Source: Albifimbria verrucaria (lineage: Eukaryota > Ascomycota > Sordariomycetes > Hypocreales > Stachybotryaceae). Taken from it: a stretch of DNA of 64,000 nucleotides. Made by a program: the position numbers and the translations under genes. The DNA lies in the NCBI GenBank assembly GCA_020081605.1, contig JAHREC010000045.1, positions 1,736,001-1,800,000 on the forward strand, in the 5' to 3' direction. Under the pieces are notes generated by a model. It searched no databases, was not told where the DNA came from, and saw nothing but the letters and a program-made list of their open reading frames with translations. This document shows, in pieces, positions 36,342 through 48,060 of the stretch. Each line of letters begins with the position of its first letter. Position 1 is the stretch's first letter.

Positions 36342-37608
36342 GACGAGAACGCGAGTCTATTTCTATTCTTCCATGTCTGATATTTTGATCACATCTTGAG
36401 GATACTATGGCGGTAGTGAACTGAGAAGAGGTAGCGAAGAGGTTGATTGCGGAGGAGGGTTCTTGATTCTTTACATGGCATTATGATACCCGCCATTTCC
36501 TACTGTCATGGGCTTTGACTGTTTTGTGCTGACAGCGGGACCCGGAATAAGTTTCAAAGAGCTCGGCATACGACGTTGGATCGTGCGTTTTCATTTCGTA
36601 TTATTTTATCTTGCGGTTTGGTCCTTGTGGGAGTTGGGATGTTTCCTGCTTTACTGATTTTTGCACGAGGGACGAATTAACGAGGCACGCTTTTAGGCTT
36701 GCATATACATGGATGGTTCACACTATTACTCGTTCTGGGGGTCTGTGTTTTGTTATTGATTGTTTCTTGTTTCTTTGTTAAAGATATCTGCGGGCGGTTG
36801 TGTTGAAAGAAATACGACGGAGATAAGAGGAGGAAAGAAAGGGCAGAGGCTCGACGGAACTAGTTTTTATGATAAATATCCCTAAAGTACGCACACGACA
36901 AGTATAGACGAGGCGTCGGACGGGGCCATGGGTCGCTTTTATGTTACCATATCTAGGAGGAGACTTGTGAATGCGATTGTGCTTTGAAATGTGCGTGTCG
37001 TGGAATCGTGAGGTTGTGTGGTGTTTTTGGGGTGCTGTGTGTAGAGGGGGTTGTCGTTCTTGAGGATGTCTTGTGATGACTTGAAGAGGTCTTTTTACTA
37101 ATGCTTCTCGTTGCAGTATGATGGAAGATTTGGTTATAGTTGACTGCGTGTGTAGTTGGGCTAGAAATATGTTGAGTTGTTGATGTTGGTAGCCTTGATT
37201 GGTGGTTGAACATGACATCAAATTTTATAATTACCCGTTAATCAACCTCTATAAAGCACAGGTAAACCCAGATAAAATGTCATTTTAACTAAGCGCAGTA
37301 GAAAAATCCACCTCATTCTCGTAAGTTCTCAAGAGGGAATTAAATATCACACGTTGTGTTGTAATTCAGGTCGACCTCGTGGCTTGTGTAGGGTAGCTGA
37401 CAGAACAAGAGACATGTGGTGGCACAGCGCAGACATGGAATGCAGCTTTTATAAACGGGTCATTGCTATAGTATCTAGGTATGTATATACGTCCTGCGAC
37501 CCACACGTCAAGAAGATCCTTTGGACAAAAAAACGAGGGACATGGTCAAAACTCTCGACGCTACGCTATAAAGCCAAATCCAAAAGGTCAATGACAGGGC
37601 CCGGGCGT
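36342..37608. other. Convergent intergenic region between wc-1 and UGGT
   Basis: This region holds the 3' UTRs of two convergent genes. I see no coding sequence. The middle (36590-37200) is T/G-rich on the + strand and gives only low-complexity open frames on the minus strand. Confidence 0.6.
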
Positions 37609-40600
37609 CTACAGCTCGTCGATGACGTGCGTCGCCGTCTTCTTCTCCCCTCGAGGCGTCGGCTCTTGGTGTTGACGTTTGGCTTCTCTTCTTGGGGTGG
37701 GGAGGCGCTGGGTCGTCGTTTTGCTGCTGCTTCCTGCGGCGGTCGACGGCGGCAATCTCATCGTCGTAGACGGTCCACTCGGGGACCTGGCGACGAGCTC
37801 GGTCGAGCTTGGGTTCCTTAGTTTGTGGGTTGTTGCAGAGATCGATGGTGCGGGCGTTGGCGAGGCTCTCGTCGCTGCACCAAGTCTCGCACCAGAGCCA
37901 CTCCTGCGGCAGGCTGTGGATGGGGATCTGGAACTGCATGTGGTTGGGCAGGTCCTGGTCGAGGTTGGCGAGGGAGTTGGGGTCGGCTGACAGGGCGTGG
38001 TACTGCTGACGCAGACGGTCGCCGGCGGCGAGGGCCCTGAAGCGGCGTAGGTCGACAACGTAGAGCGCCGAGATGTGGTAGGGCTGGCCGCGGAGGTAGT
38101 TCGCCCAGTAGCCCTGCTTCCAGAAGCGGAAGCCTTCCATCTCAGTGCGGGAGTCGCACATGGGCGTGAAGCCGTACGGGGCGCCTTCAAGGTCGTACTC
38201 AACGAGGTCCATCATGTCGGTACGCACAACCTGATCCGCATCGACGAAGATGACCTTGTCAAGCGAGAGCGGGAACAGGACATCCAGGAAGAGAATCTTG
38301 TAGCCCCAGATCTCGCGCTGCTTCTCCTTTTGCTGGCGAAGCCAGTGCGGCCACTTGTAGGTAACCATCTCGTACTTGAAGCCGTACTCGCGGGCGAGGT
38401 GGGGATGAAGTCCTTGAAAGAAGGCGACAGGAACTGCTCAATGAACCAAAACTTGACGGTGTGCTTGGTGTGCTTCATGACCGACACCATCATAATGTTG
38501 AGCATGCGCTCGTACAGGTGTCCACTCGCCACAGAGAAAATATTGATTTCAGCGTGCACCTCGGCTGAGACAGACTTGGAAGACTTGGTGTTCTTGCCAC
38601 CCCACAGGCTCTCTGCGAATTTGAGGCCTTTGGCAACGATGTTATCGTCCTCACCGTTGTCGTCGCCATCTTCCAAAACATCGGCCGTCTCCATACCCTC
38701 CTTGCGCTTAAGGCGAGGGTAGAGAGTCGCTCCTTGGAAGTCCATCAAGGCTAGGTCAACACCCTCATCTCCGGGGTTGGTGCATAGCCTTGCGCGCCGA
38801 TACTCTCGATATCGTAGATTTCAGCGCTGCGGCCGTCCTTGAGCTGGATGTTGTAGAAACCAGGGTTAGCCTTAAACTGGAAGTAGCCAAGGTTGGCCAT
38901 GATGATAGTGTCGGTCAGAAGAGGGTCCTTCTCGGTAGCCAGCACCAGCTGCGCACCGCGAGGGGGCTGCTCTTCCCGCTCTCCCTTGAGTGACCTTCTA
39001 TCAAGATGTGCTCGAGTTCATACGTAGCGTCGACATCGGCCTTAACGGAGCTGAGCTTAATGTTGTCCAAATCGTGAATAGACACCTTAGGAGCGACAAG
39101 CCAAGTAGGGGGAGGTCCATGCCAATGGTAAGCAGAGCCTCAGAAGGAAGACCCTTGAATGTTGCCTGCAATGCTTGAACACTGCCGTCCTTGTCAAAGG
39201 AGGGTTTTGAATCAAGGACATATCGGAAGAATCGCTTTACTGGTAGCTCCTGAATCTTCTCCTTTGGGTTCAAGAAGATTTTCAGGTAGACACCGTCAAG
39301 CTCTGACAGGACTCTGAGAATAGGAGCCCACCTCTGACCTTGCTCACTCAATGGGTCGAGAAGACCGGCAATGTGAACGCTCGATGTTTCAGGGTTGCCC
39401 ACCTCAATAGCGCTGTAAGCAGAATCCCATGTCTCGTATAGGCTTGAGCGAAGCTCAGGAGCAGATTCAAAGATGCCCTCGGGAAGGTCGGAAATTGTGG
39501 ACAATGCGGTGATTGCAGTGACCTTGGCGGCCTCAATAGGACCAGAGATCTTTTCACTAAGACCCAGGTCGTCAATTGCTGCATAAACAGGCTGAATACG
39601 AGACTTCTGTTCAAATTCGAGCAGCTGCTGGAAATCATCCACATCGAACGAGTCCTCAGGCAAGATGGGACCGACGACTCGACCGTTCAGTATCAAGACA
39701 CGAGAGCCTGCAGGTATTTTGGAGGAAGCAAGGAAACCCGAAACAGCCGCGGCGTGACCACCCTCTTCAGTACCTTCGGACGACTTAAGCAAACTATCAA
39801 GCTCATCCAGAGTTTCAATCTTGCCGAGTTTCTCTGTGCTAGCCTTCAGAATGCTGTTCAGGTTGCTGGCTGCCACCTCGGTAGAAGGGCTATGGATAAT
39901 GTCCACGCGGACCTCAGGGTTGTTTCGCTTAAAGTCCAGTCCCGATAGCAAGAACTGCTTACCACTCTCCGTTGACAGATCTGCCAGAATTGTAAGAACA
40001 GCCCAGCTATCGCGCTCTGACCCCGAAGAAGAATCAAGCACAGGGATTGAATCGAACAGTTTGCTATGCTCGCCGTACACCTTGTTGAGATCCAAAACAT
40101 GGAGGCTCTTGCTATCATCGGGAGCAACATAGGCGTTACGTCTGGCGACGGCGTTGCCCAAGAAAATACCCGGCAGCCAGGTATCATCGTCGAGCTGACC
40201 TTGGAAGATTTGCCTCTGGATGACGTGAAGATCCTCGTTAAGCTTCATGCTGACGGTCTGCAGCCAGTTGCTTTCACGAGGCACGATCAGACCATTCATG
40301 AAGACAGGTCGCACAGGGGTGTTGGCATTCAACCGCTTCACCCAGCTCTGGGCAGCCTTGGCGCGTTGTTTGTACTCGTCAGTCTCGACTGCCTCAAGAA
40401 CAGGCAAGTCCTGATCCTTGGCCGAGTCAGTCTTTGCCTTGGCCTGCGAGACTACTTTCGAGATCACGTCCTTGCTGGGAGTGAATTTGGCAGTTTCGAA
40501 AACTTCTTGAAGGTAAAGAAGAAGGCCATCAATGCCATAGTTTTCAAGAAGATAATATGCAACCTTTGCCTGAGTGGAAGCATCCGGAGTAGAAGTCAGC

Positions 40601-42175
40601 GGGACCAACCCAAAGCGGATAGGAATACCACGTCCCAACAATGAGGCCAGCTGTGACACCACGGACAAATCTTCCTTGTTGGTAAAGTCAATTGGAAGGA
40701 CGAGATTGAAGAGGTTACGTGCAATTGGCGGTATTTGGCCAGGGTATGTGCGTTGGAGCAGCTAAAGCTTGCGTTAACTTGTGTAAGACACATGAGGCAG
40801 GTTTCTTCACTTACCGACATGAAGTCACTGGGGAAGTCGGAGTAGCGCTCGTCGGTCTCCAAGTCATTCATCCAGATGATAACCTTGCCGTCTTCTGTTC
40901 GGTCTGTCCAGTCATATCGGACAGGCTCGTCACCAGCCTTGGAGCTTGCGACCTTTGGATGGCCAAGCAAGGAGATAGCTTGCTTTGCATTGAAGCCAAG
41001 GCCACGGACACCATCAAGAAGCTTTCGCTCTCGACGCACTATATCGACCAAGGCAAATGGCTCAATCTGACGCTCAATAAGCTGCGCACCGTTGATCCAG
41101 AGAAAGTTGATTCCGCCAGGAATCTCCTGCGCTCTGCTAGTATACTCGGCGACAAAGTTTTTGACACGTTATGGGCCGCGACAGAGGCGGAGAATTTGGG
41201 GAAGTCCTGAGTTAACCTGACGAGAGCATCGATGGGCTTATCGTTTTGAAGAATAAATGATGCCGCTTTCCATCCAAGACCGGAAAGTTCAGACGTGGAC
41301 AATGGCTTCAGGTCAGCTAAGTCCTCTTCCTCATCAAGAACAACGCCAGAATCCAAGGGCTTCTGTACAGAGTCTTCACTGGCGTCTCGGTCATCGATCA
41401 CAATATAATCGGTCCTCTTCAAGGCAAGCTGGACACCATAGCCACTGACAGGCAACGCTTCGGAGGAGGCATGTTCGCTACGGCGGTAACGAAGACGGTA
41501 GGATAGCTCGCCATTCTGAGCTGCTTTAGACAGTTTTTCGTGGAACGCGGCAAACGTGGAAGATGCAGGGTCGGCGTAGAGGACAGCCTCTTTGCCTGCA
41601 CCTAGAACCCTGTCAAAGGGCAGGTGTTTGAGGCCTGAGGAGAAAAGCTCTGCCTTCTCTTCCTTCTCAAGAGAAGGATTGCAATATTGCTTGCCATCCA
41701 AGAGCACCCAATCAAGACATGTTGGGTCGGATGAGCCGCCAAGTGCAGGCTCCACAGCAGTGAGGTAGTATTGATAGTGTGCTTCGATTCGAGGCGCTGC
41801 GGAGCGGAGGGACAAGGCAAGGTTAAATGTAGAGAGAGCCTCAGGTGTGTGTATGTGACCATCGTTACGCAGCACGTCGATAAACTTTGCATAGAGGTCA
41901 GCGTCTGATGAGACGGAGGCGAAGTGTCCACTGGAGATTCGATCGAGAAGTGGGAAGAAGGCGGTAGCGTTTTCTTGAGCCGCAGTTTCACTACAGGACG
42001 TTAGATGCTAGACATTCAACACATGGACTATTCGGAGGATATACAGTAGTTCTAGCAAGTAGGGGCCTGCAGGGAAGGCTGCCTTCATGCCCACATTGAC
42101 GGAGGGAGCAGCCGAGGCTTGCAGAGCCGCCAAAAGGCCTAAGGCCAGACCCCATGGTAGCTGAGAAAGACCCAT
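37609..42175 (-). CDS. gpt1: UDP-glucose:glycoprotein glucosyltransferase (ER folding sensor)
   Basis: UGGT re-glucosylates misfolded N-glycoproteins in the ER lumen so that calnexin can rebind them. The ATG at 42175 starts a signal peptide ([16 protein letters not shown]). Introns are 41991-42044 and 40762-40814. The long N-terminal part holds the thioredoxin-like folding-sensor domains. The C-terminal GT24 catalytic domain starts at [20 protein letters not shown] and contains the donor/metal motif [13 protein letters not shown] and [10 protein letters not shown]. The protein ends with THVIDEL, an HDEL-like ER-retrieval signal. Seven bases are missing: one A in the run at 41158-41162, and one C each (coding strand) opposite 39108-39112, 38962-38966, 38773-38776, 38401-38404, 37699-37702 and 37694-37697. 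Repaired length is 1,488 residues, the family norm. The gene is head-to-head with alpha-COP. Confidence 0.94.
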
Positions 42176-42974
42176 TGTGCTTTATGGAAGGTTGATGAGA
42201 GCAAGAGACAGGGTTCTCGACTTCGTTTGATGGTGTTTGGAGGGCACCTCCGGAGCTGGCAGAGCTCCTGTTTCAGTGGGACTCGTCAGATATGGAGGGT
42301 TGGAGGGATGGGTTTGAAGCAACAAATCAAGCCCAGCAAGGAGTACGCAGGGATTGCGACGAGCCCATACAGACGGAACCGTCGAACAAACAATGGCTTC
42401 AACCGTGATGTAGCTGCAGCGTCTGAATGAACACCGTCGCAGGAAGAGCTGGCCCAACAAGGAATAGCGTCCATGACGTCCAGGGGCTCAGAGGCGGCAG
42501 AATCTGGTGGTGGGGAAGGTGAGATAAAGAAGGCGGTGAGAGGGAGGCTCTCCCAAACTGGCCAAACTGGAGGAGGTAGGCAGTACGGAGGTACAAAGGT
42601 ACAGAGGTACTTCCGGGAGTACCCTTTGAGAACGCCTTGGACCAGTCCCCTGGAGCTCCTGTCCTCCGGCGCCTCGGCCAAACGTTGATGCGGGCTTTTC
42701 GACCAGCAGGCCATGTCCCACAATTGAATGCTAGATGGACACGATGCTCAATTGCTTAAGGTAGCAGCCAGGAGTCGGCCAGCATTGCAACCACTCCACC
42801 ACGTCCCCTACTCTTGATGCGGTCCTGCTGGCCAGCCACTGATACTCGTCATTAACAATCACTCCCTCCCTCCATCAACGCCGCTGTCTCTGGCTTCTGC
42901 TCTGCCTTTACTGCACTCCCTTTGATGATCGAAGCTACGGCTTCACCTCCCGCCAAAATGCAGTCCTCCCTGGA
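42176..42974. promoter_or_regulatory. Shared divergent promoter of UGGT and alpha-COP
   Basis: These 799 bases separate the start codons of two divergent secretory-pathway genes and must contain both promoters. A GGTAC-rich patch lies at 42575-42620. No specific factor site could be assigned from sequence alone. Confidence 0.55.
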
Positions 42975-45900
42975 ATGTTGACCAAGGTGCGTTTCTCCCA
43001 GCACTTTCTCAATCCCTAGCTGACCAGTCGCCAGTTTGAGTCCAAGTCGTCCAGGGCAAAGGGCATCGCCTTCCACCCCAAGAGGTAAACCAGCCCGCGC
43101 TGCCTCGCGCTCCTTCGCTTCGCTTCGCCCGTCCCCTTATTGAAGCTGTGCTGACACCCACCACCCCAGACCATGGATCCTCGTGTCGCTACACTCCTCC
43201 ACCATTCAGCTCTGGGACTACCGCATGGGAACCCTCATCGACCGATTTGAGGAGCACGATGGTCCCGTTCGAGGCGTCGATTTCCACAAGACCCAGCCGC
43301 TCTTCGTTTCCGGCGGTGACGATTACAAGATCAAGGTCTGGTCTCTGCAGACCCGCCGCTGCCTCTTCACCCTCAGCGGCCATCTCGACTACATCCGAAC
43401 CGTCTTCTTCCACCATGAGCTCCCATGGATCCTGTCGGCTTCCGATGATCAGACCATTCGTATATGGAACTGGCAGAACCGCTCGCTGAGTACGTACCAA
43501 ATGGCGCCCAACCGCAATGCCATCTACTGACCTCCCTTGAAGTTTGCACAATGACTGGCCACAACCACTACGCCATGTGCGCCCAATTTCACCCCAAGGA
43601 AGACCTCGTCGTTTCCGCCTCTCTCGACCAGTCCGTCCGTGTTTGGGACATCTCTGGCCTACGAAAGAAGCACTCCGCCCCTACCTCCATGAGCTTCGAA
43701 GACCAAGTCGGACGTAATAACCAGAACCAGACCGACATGTTTGGCAACACCGATGCTGTTGTCAAGTTCGTCCTCGAGGGCCACGACCGCGGCGTCAACT
43801 GGGTTGCCTTCCATCCTACCATGCCCCTCATTGTCTCGGCCGGCGACGACCGCTTGGTCAAGCTTTGGCGCATGAGCGAGACCAAGGCCTGGGAGGTTGA
43901 CACATGCCGTGGCCATTTCCAGAACGCCGCTGGCTGTTTGTTCCACCCCATCAGGACCTGATCCTCTCCGCTGGCGAGGATAAGACGATCCGTGTCTGGG
44001 ACTTGAACAAGCGCACCGCTGTGCAGTCCTTTAAGCGAGAGAACGACCGATTCTGGGTTATTGCTGCCCACCCCGAGATTAACCTCTTTGCTGCTGGCCA
44101 CGACAACGGTGTCATGGTCTTCAAGCTCGAGCGTGAGCGACCCGCCGCTGCCGTTCACCAGAACCTCCTCTTCTACGTGAACAAGGAGAAGCACATTAAG
44201 TCATATGACTTCCAGAAGAACGTCGAGTCTCCCACTCTGCTCTCATTGAAGAAGCTCGGAAGCCCCTGGGTGGCTCCCGTACCATTTCCTACAATCCTGC
44301 TGAGCGTTCGGTTCTGGTCATCTCCCTGCCGACGGTGGTTCCTACGAGCTCGTCAACCTTCCCAAGGACGGTTCCGGTGCCATCGAGCCCACCGAGTCGA
44401 AGCGCGGCCCCGGCAACTCTGCCATTTTCGTCGCCAGGAACCGTTTTGCTGTTCTCAACACGTCCAGCCAGACCATCGATATCAAGGACCTTTCCAACAA
44501 CACAACTCGCTCCTTCAAGCCCCTGACTGGTACCACCGACATTTACTTTGGCGGCACTGGTAACCTTCTGATCATCACGCCCACGGCCGTCCACCTGTAC
44601 GACATTCAGCAGAAGAAGAGCATTGCAGAGCTAGCGGTCAACGGAGTTAAGTACGTTGTGTGGTCCAACGATGGCCTCTACGCCGCTCTTCTCAGCAAGC
44701 ACAATGTTACCATTGTCAGCAAGACCCTCGAGCAGGTCAGCAGCCTCCATGAGACGATCCGTATTAAGAGCGCCACTTGGGATGACGCAGGTGTTCTGCT
44801 GTACTCCACCCTCAACCACGTCAAGTACACCCTCCTCAACGGTGACAACGGTATCGTCCGAACCCTCGACCAGACCGTCTACCTCGTCCGTGTCAAGGGC
44901 CGCAGTGTGTACTGCCTGGACCGTGCTGCCAAGCCTCGCATTCTGCAGATTGACCCAACTGAGTACCGCTTCAAGCTCGCCCTTGTCAAGCGCAACTACG
45001 AGGAAATGCTTCACATCATTCGAAACTCCAGCTTGGTCGGCCAGTCTATCATTGCCTACCTGCAGAAGAAGGGCTACCCTGAGATTGCTCTGCAGTTCGT
45101 CCAGGACCCCACCACTCGCTTCGACCTCGCCATTGAGTGCGGCAACCTAGATGTCGCCGTGGAGATGGCCAAGGAGCTTGACAGACCTAAGTTCTGGAAC
45201 CGCCTGAGTGTCGAGGCCCTTGCTCACGGCAACCACCAAATTGTCGAGATGTCCTATCAGAAACTGAAGCAGTTCGACAAGCTTTCATTCCTGTACCTCA
45301 CCACTGGTGACCACTCCAAGCTTGCCAGGATGGCCAAGATTGCTGAGCACCGTGGCGACTTCACCTCCAGGTTCCAGAACGCCCTGTATCTGGGTGAGGT
45401 CGAGGACCGTATCCAGATGTTCAAGGAGATCGACCTTTGTAAGTTTTCGAGCCTCACTAAAGCCGGCATGTTTACTGACGCAGTTTAGACCCTCTGGCTT
45501 ACATGACTGCCAAGTCGCATGGCTTGGAGGAGGAATGCCAGGCCATTCTAGAGGCTACTGGTTTGACCGAGGACCAGCTCACCGCGCCTAAACTTGGCGA
45601 GCCCCTGACACCTCCCAAGCCTATCGTGCCAACATTCAAGGCCAGCTGGCCCACCAAGGCTAGCTCACAGTCCATCTTCGAGAAGGCACTGCTTGGCCAA
45701 GTGGAAGGCTTGTCACTCGAAGACGAGCCTGCCGCCAATGGAGCTGGTCTGGACGATGATGCGGATGCAGATGCAGCAGCTAAGCAGGGCAACCTCATTG
45801 ACGATGATGACGAGGATGCCGCTGGCTGGGATATGGGCGATGATGATGTGCCTGAAGCCGACAGCGACTTTGTCAACGTCGACAGTGCAGAGGCCGGCGG

Positions 45901-46901
45901 AGCTGGCAGCAGCGAGGCTGACTTGTGGGCTCGTAACTCGCCTTTGGCTGCTGATCATGTTGCTGGTGGCTCATTCGAGACTGCCATGCAGCTGCTTAAC
46001 CGCCAAGTTGGTGCCGTTAACTTTGCGCCGCTGAAGCCTCGATTCCTTGAGGTATACCAAGCGTCCAGGACCTTCCTGCCTGCCTCCCAAGGGCTGGCTC
46101 CTCTCGTCAACTATGTGCGTCGCAATGTTGACGAGGCAGACCTCCGCAAGGTCCTGCCTATCATCCCCGTGATCTCGAGCACCTGGCCTCGAATGACCTC
46201 CAAAAGGGTTACGACTCTATGAAGGCCAACAAGCTGGCCGACGGTATCAAGCTCTTCAAGGGAATCTTGCATGCCATCTTGATCAACTCTGTATCCAGCG
46301 AAGGTGAGGTCGCCGAGGCAAAGAAGCTCATCTCTTCTGCAAGCGAGTACACGGTTGCAATGGGCATCGAGCTGTCTCGAAGAGAGCTTGGCAGCCCTGA
46401 TGCTCTTGCACAGGACCCTGCCAAGCTGAAGCGAAGCCTGGAGCTGTCTGCATACTTCACCATTCCTAAGATTGAGGTTCCCCACCGCCAGCTTGCCCTG
46501 CTCAGCGCTATGCAGCTGGCAGTGAAGAACAAGAACTACAACTCGGCACTCAGCTTTGCCAACCGCATCATTGCTAACGGTGGAGCCAGCAAGATTGTAG
46601 AGAACGTGAGTTGATCGAGAATCGCCTACATGTAACAAATGCTGACAATTGTTTCCAGGCCAAGAAGACCAAGGCTCTGTGTGAGCGAAACCCCAATGAC
46701 AGTGTAGACATCGAGTTCGACCAGTTTGCCGAGTTTGAGATCTGCGCCGCCAGCCACACCCCCATCTACAGTGGCACATCTTTCGAGGAGTGTGCGTTTG
46801 ATGGATCCAAGTACCATTCCAAGTTCAAGGGCAGCGTCTGCAGGGTTTGCGAAGTGTGCGAGATTGGCAAGCATGGTAGCGGCTTGAAGTTGTTCGCCTA
46901 G
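42975..46901 (+). CDS. cop1: Coatomer subunit alpha (alpha-COP)
   Basis: Alpha-COP is part of the COPI coat that returns vesicles from Golgi to ER and recognises dilysine signals. The start at 42975 lies on a 12-base first exon (MLTK), followed by introns 42987-43034, 43085-43169, 43490-43542, 45439-45488 and 46606-46658. The N-terminal half is a WD40 propeller ([79 protein letters not shown]). The middle holds the helical coat region, and an acidic linker spans about 45,770-45,900. The C-terminal domain ends in [20 protein letters not shown], the family signature. One C is missing at each of 43946-43949, 44276-44278, 44324-44326 and 46165-46168. Repaired length is 1,213 residues, as in other fungi. 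Confidence 0.96.
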
Positions 46902-47180
46902 ATGTTTTCACCCACGCGGAGGCAGTCAAGGCAGGGAGTGAGGAACGCTAGATAATGAAGGGCCATTGGTCAAAATGCAAAAGCGAATTTAGAAGAAGGG
47001 GGAATCGGTGGGCTGGCGAATGTCATGTGGTTAGCCTACTTATACGCGAGAAGCATGGAATGAAGTCACGTTTTAGAATAAGGGTGTCCGGTCCGCTCAC
47101 GGGAATATGCATTACAAGTCGTGCTCTAGTCATACAGGGTTCTTTGATGCCCCGGTCTATGTAAGAGTGAAAGGGTTCCA

Positions 47181-48060
47181 TTACACAATCGTCTCCAGCT
47201 CGCGGGCGTAGCCCAGAGCGTTTTCTATCACCATCTGACTCATCTCCTTGGTCTGTGAACCCTCCTCGCCGGCCTCGTTGGTGTCTGGGAAGTAAATGTG
47301 GCCATCTCGGACGATCCAGCCCCTGTGGTGGGCGAATTGAAGGACGTCGCCTTCAGAGTCAAGGAAGAGAAGCGACTTGGTGGAGCTGATGGGCAGGCTT
47401 GGGTAGGCTCGTTCACTGCTGCTGGCAATCTCAGATCGGATCTGGTTCTTCAGGATCTGTGAACATATTAGCATTACTGACATTGTATATGTGATAGGCC
47501 GTTGGCATTGAGCATGAACATACTTCTGAGAAGACACCGTACTCCTCGCATGGTACCTCGCTGCTCTTCATGGCCTTCCACACACGGTCGTAGCTTCCCT
47601 CCATCAGCCACCTCTCGAGACGGATTGGGTATCCCAGGTAACGGTCACCCTCGACGTCACCACCACCACCCTCGCGGTTGGCCAAGCTCTCGAGCTCGGA
47701 GTGGAACTCTGCGTAGCGGCCCTGGGTGAGAAGCAGCAGCAAGCTCAAGCCGGTGACCTTGTTGCGCTCGGCAAAGTTGGGCTGTAGGGTGGAAGAGGGC
47801 AGCTCGTAGAAGGGCTGGAGCTGCTGGACATAGCGGGTGAAGGCGTCCGGGTTGCGGGCGCGGATGGCAAGAGGGCGCCCTGCTCGTAGGTCTCGCGGGC
47901 GAGGAGCAGGATCTGGGGAGACGGAAGAGGTAGGAGTGAGGGCGTTGAGCTTGAGCAGGGCGAGCTTGGCTTTGGAGAGGAGGGAGTTGGCGTCGGAGTA
48001 GTTCATGGATGGAGAGCCCTTGAGCTGGGCGAGGATCTGGGAGAGGTTGCGTTCCGCCAT
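47181..48060 (-). CDS. rpn12: 26S proteasome regulatory subunit Rpn12
   Basis: Rpn12 is a PCI-domain subunit of the proteasome lid and the last to join in lid assembly. I start at the ATG at 48060 (MAERNLSQILAQLKGSPSMN) because family similarity begins there; the open frame continues upstream to 48228 but with low-complexity content. One intron lies at 47457-47523. The C-terminal PCI part is SLLFLDSEGDVLQFAHHRGW, with the end IENALGYARELETIV. Two repairs are needed on the coding strand: two C opposite 47915-47918, and one base opposite about 47870. Together they total three and leave the outer frame unchanged, so the 40 residues between would be mistranslated without any stop. Repaired length is 271 residues. 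The gene is convergent with alpha-COP (279 bases between stops). Confidence 0.93.
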
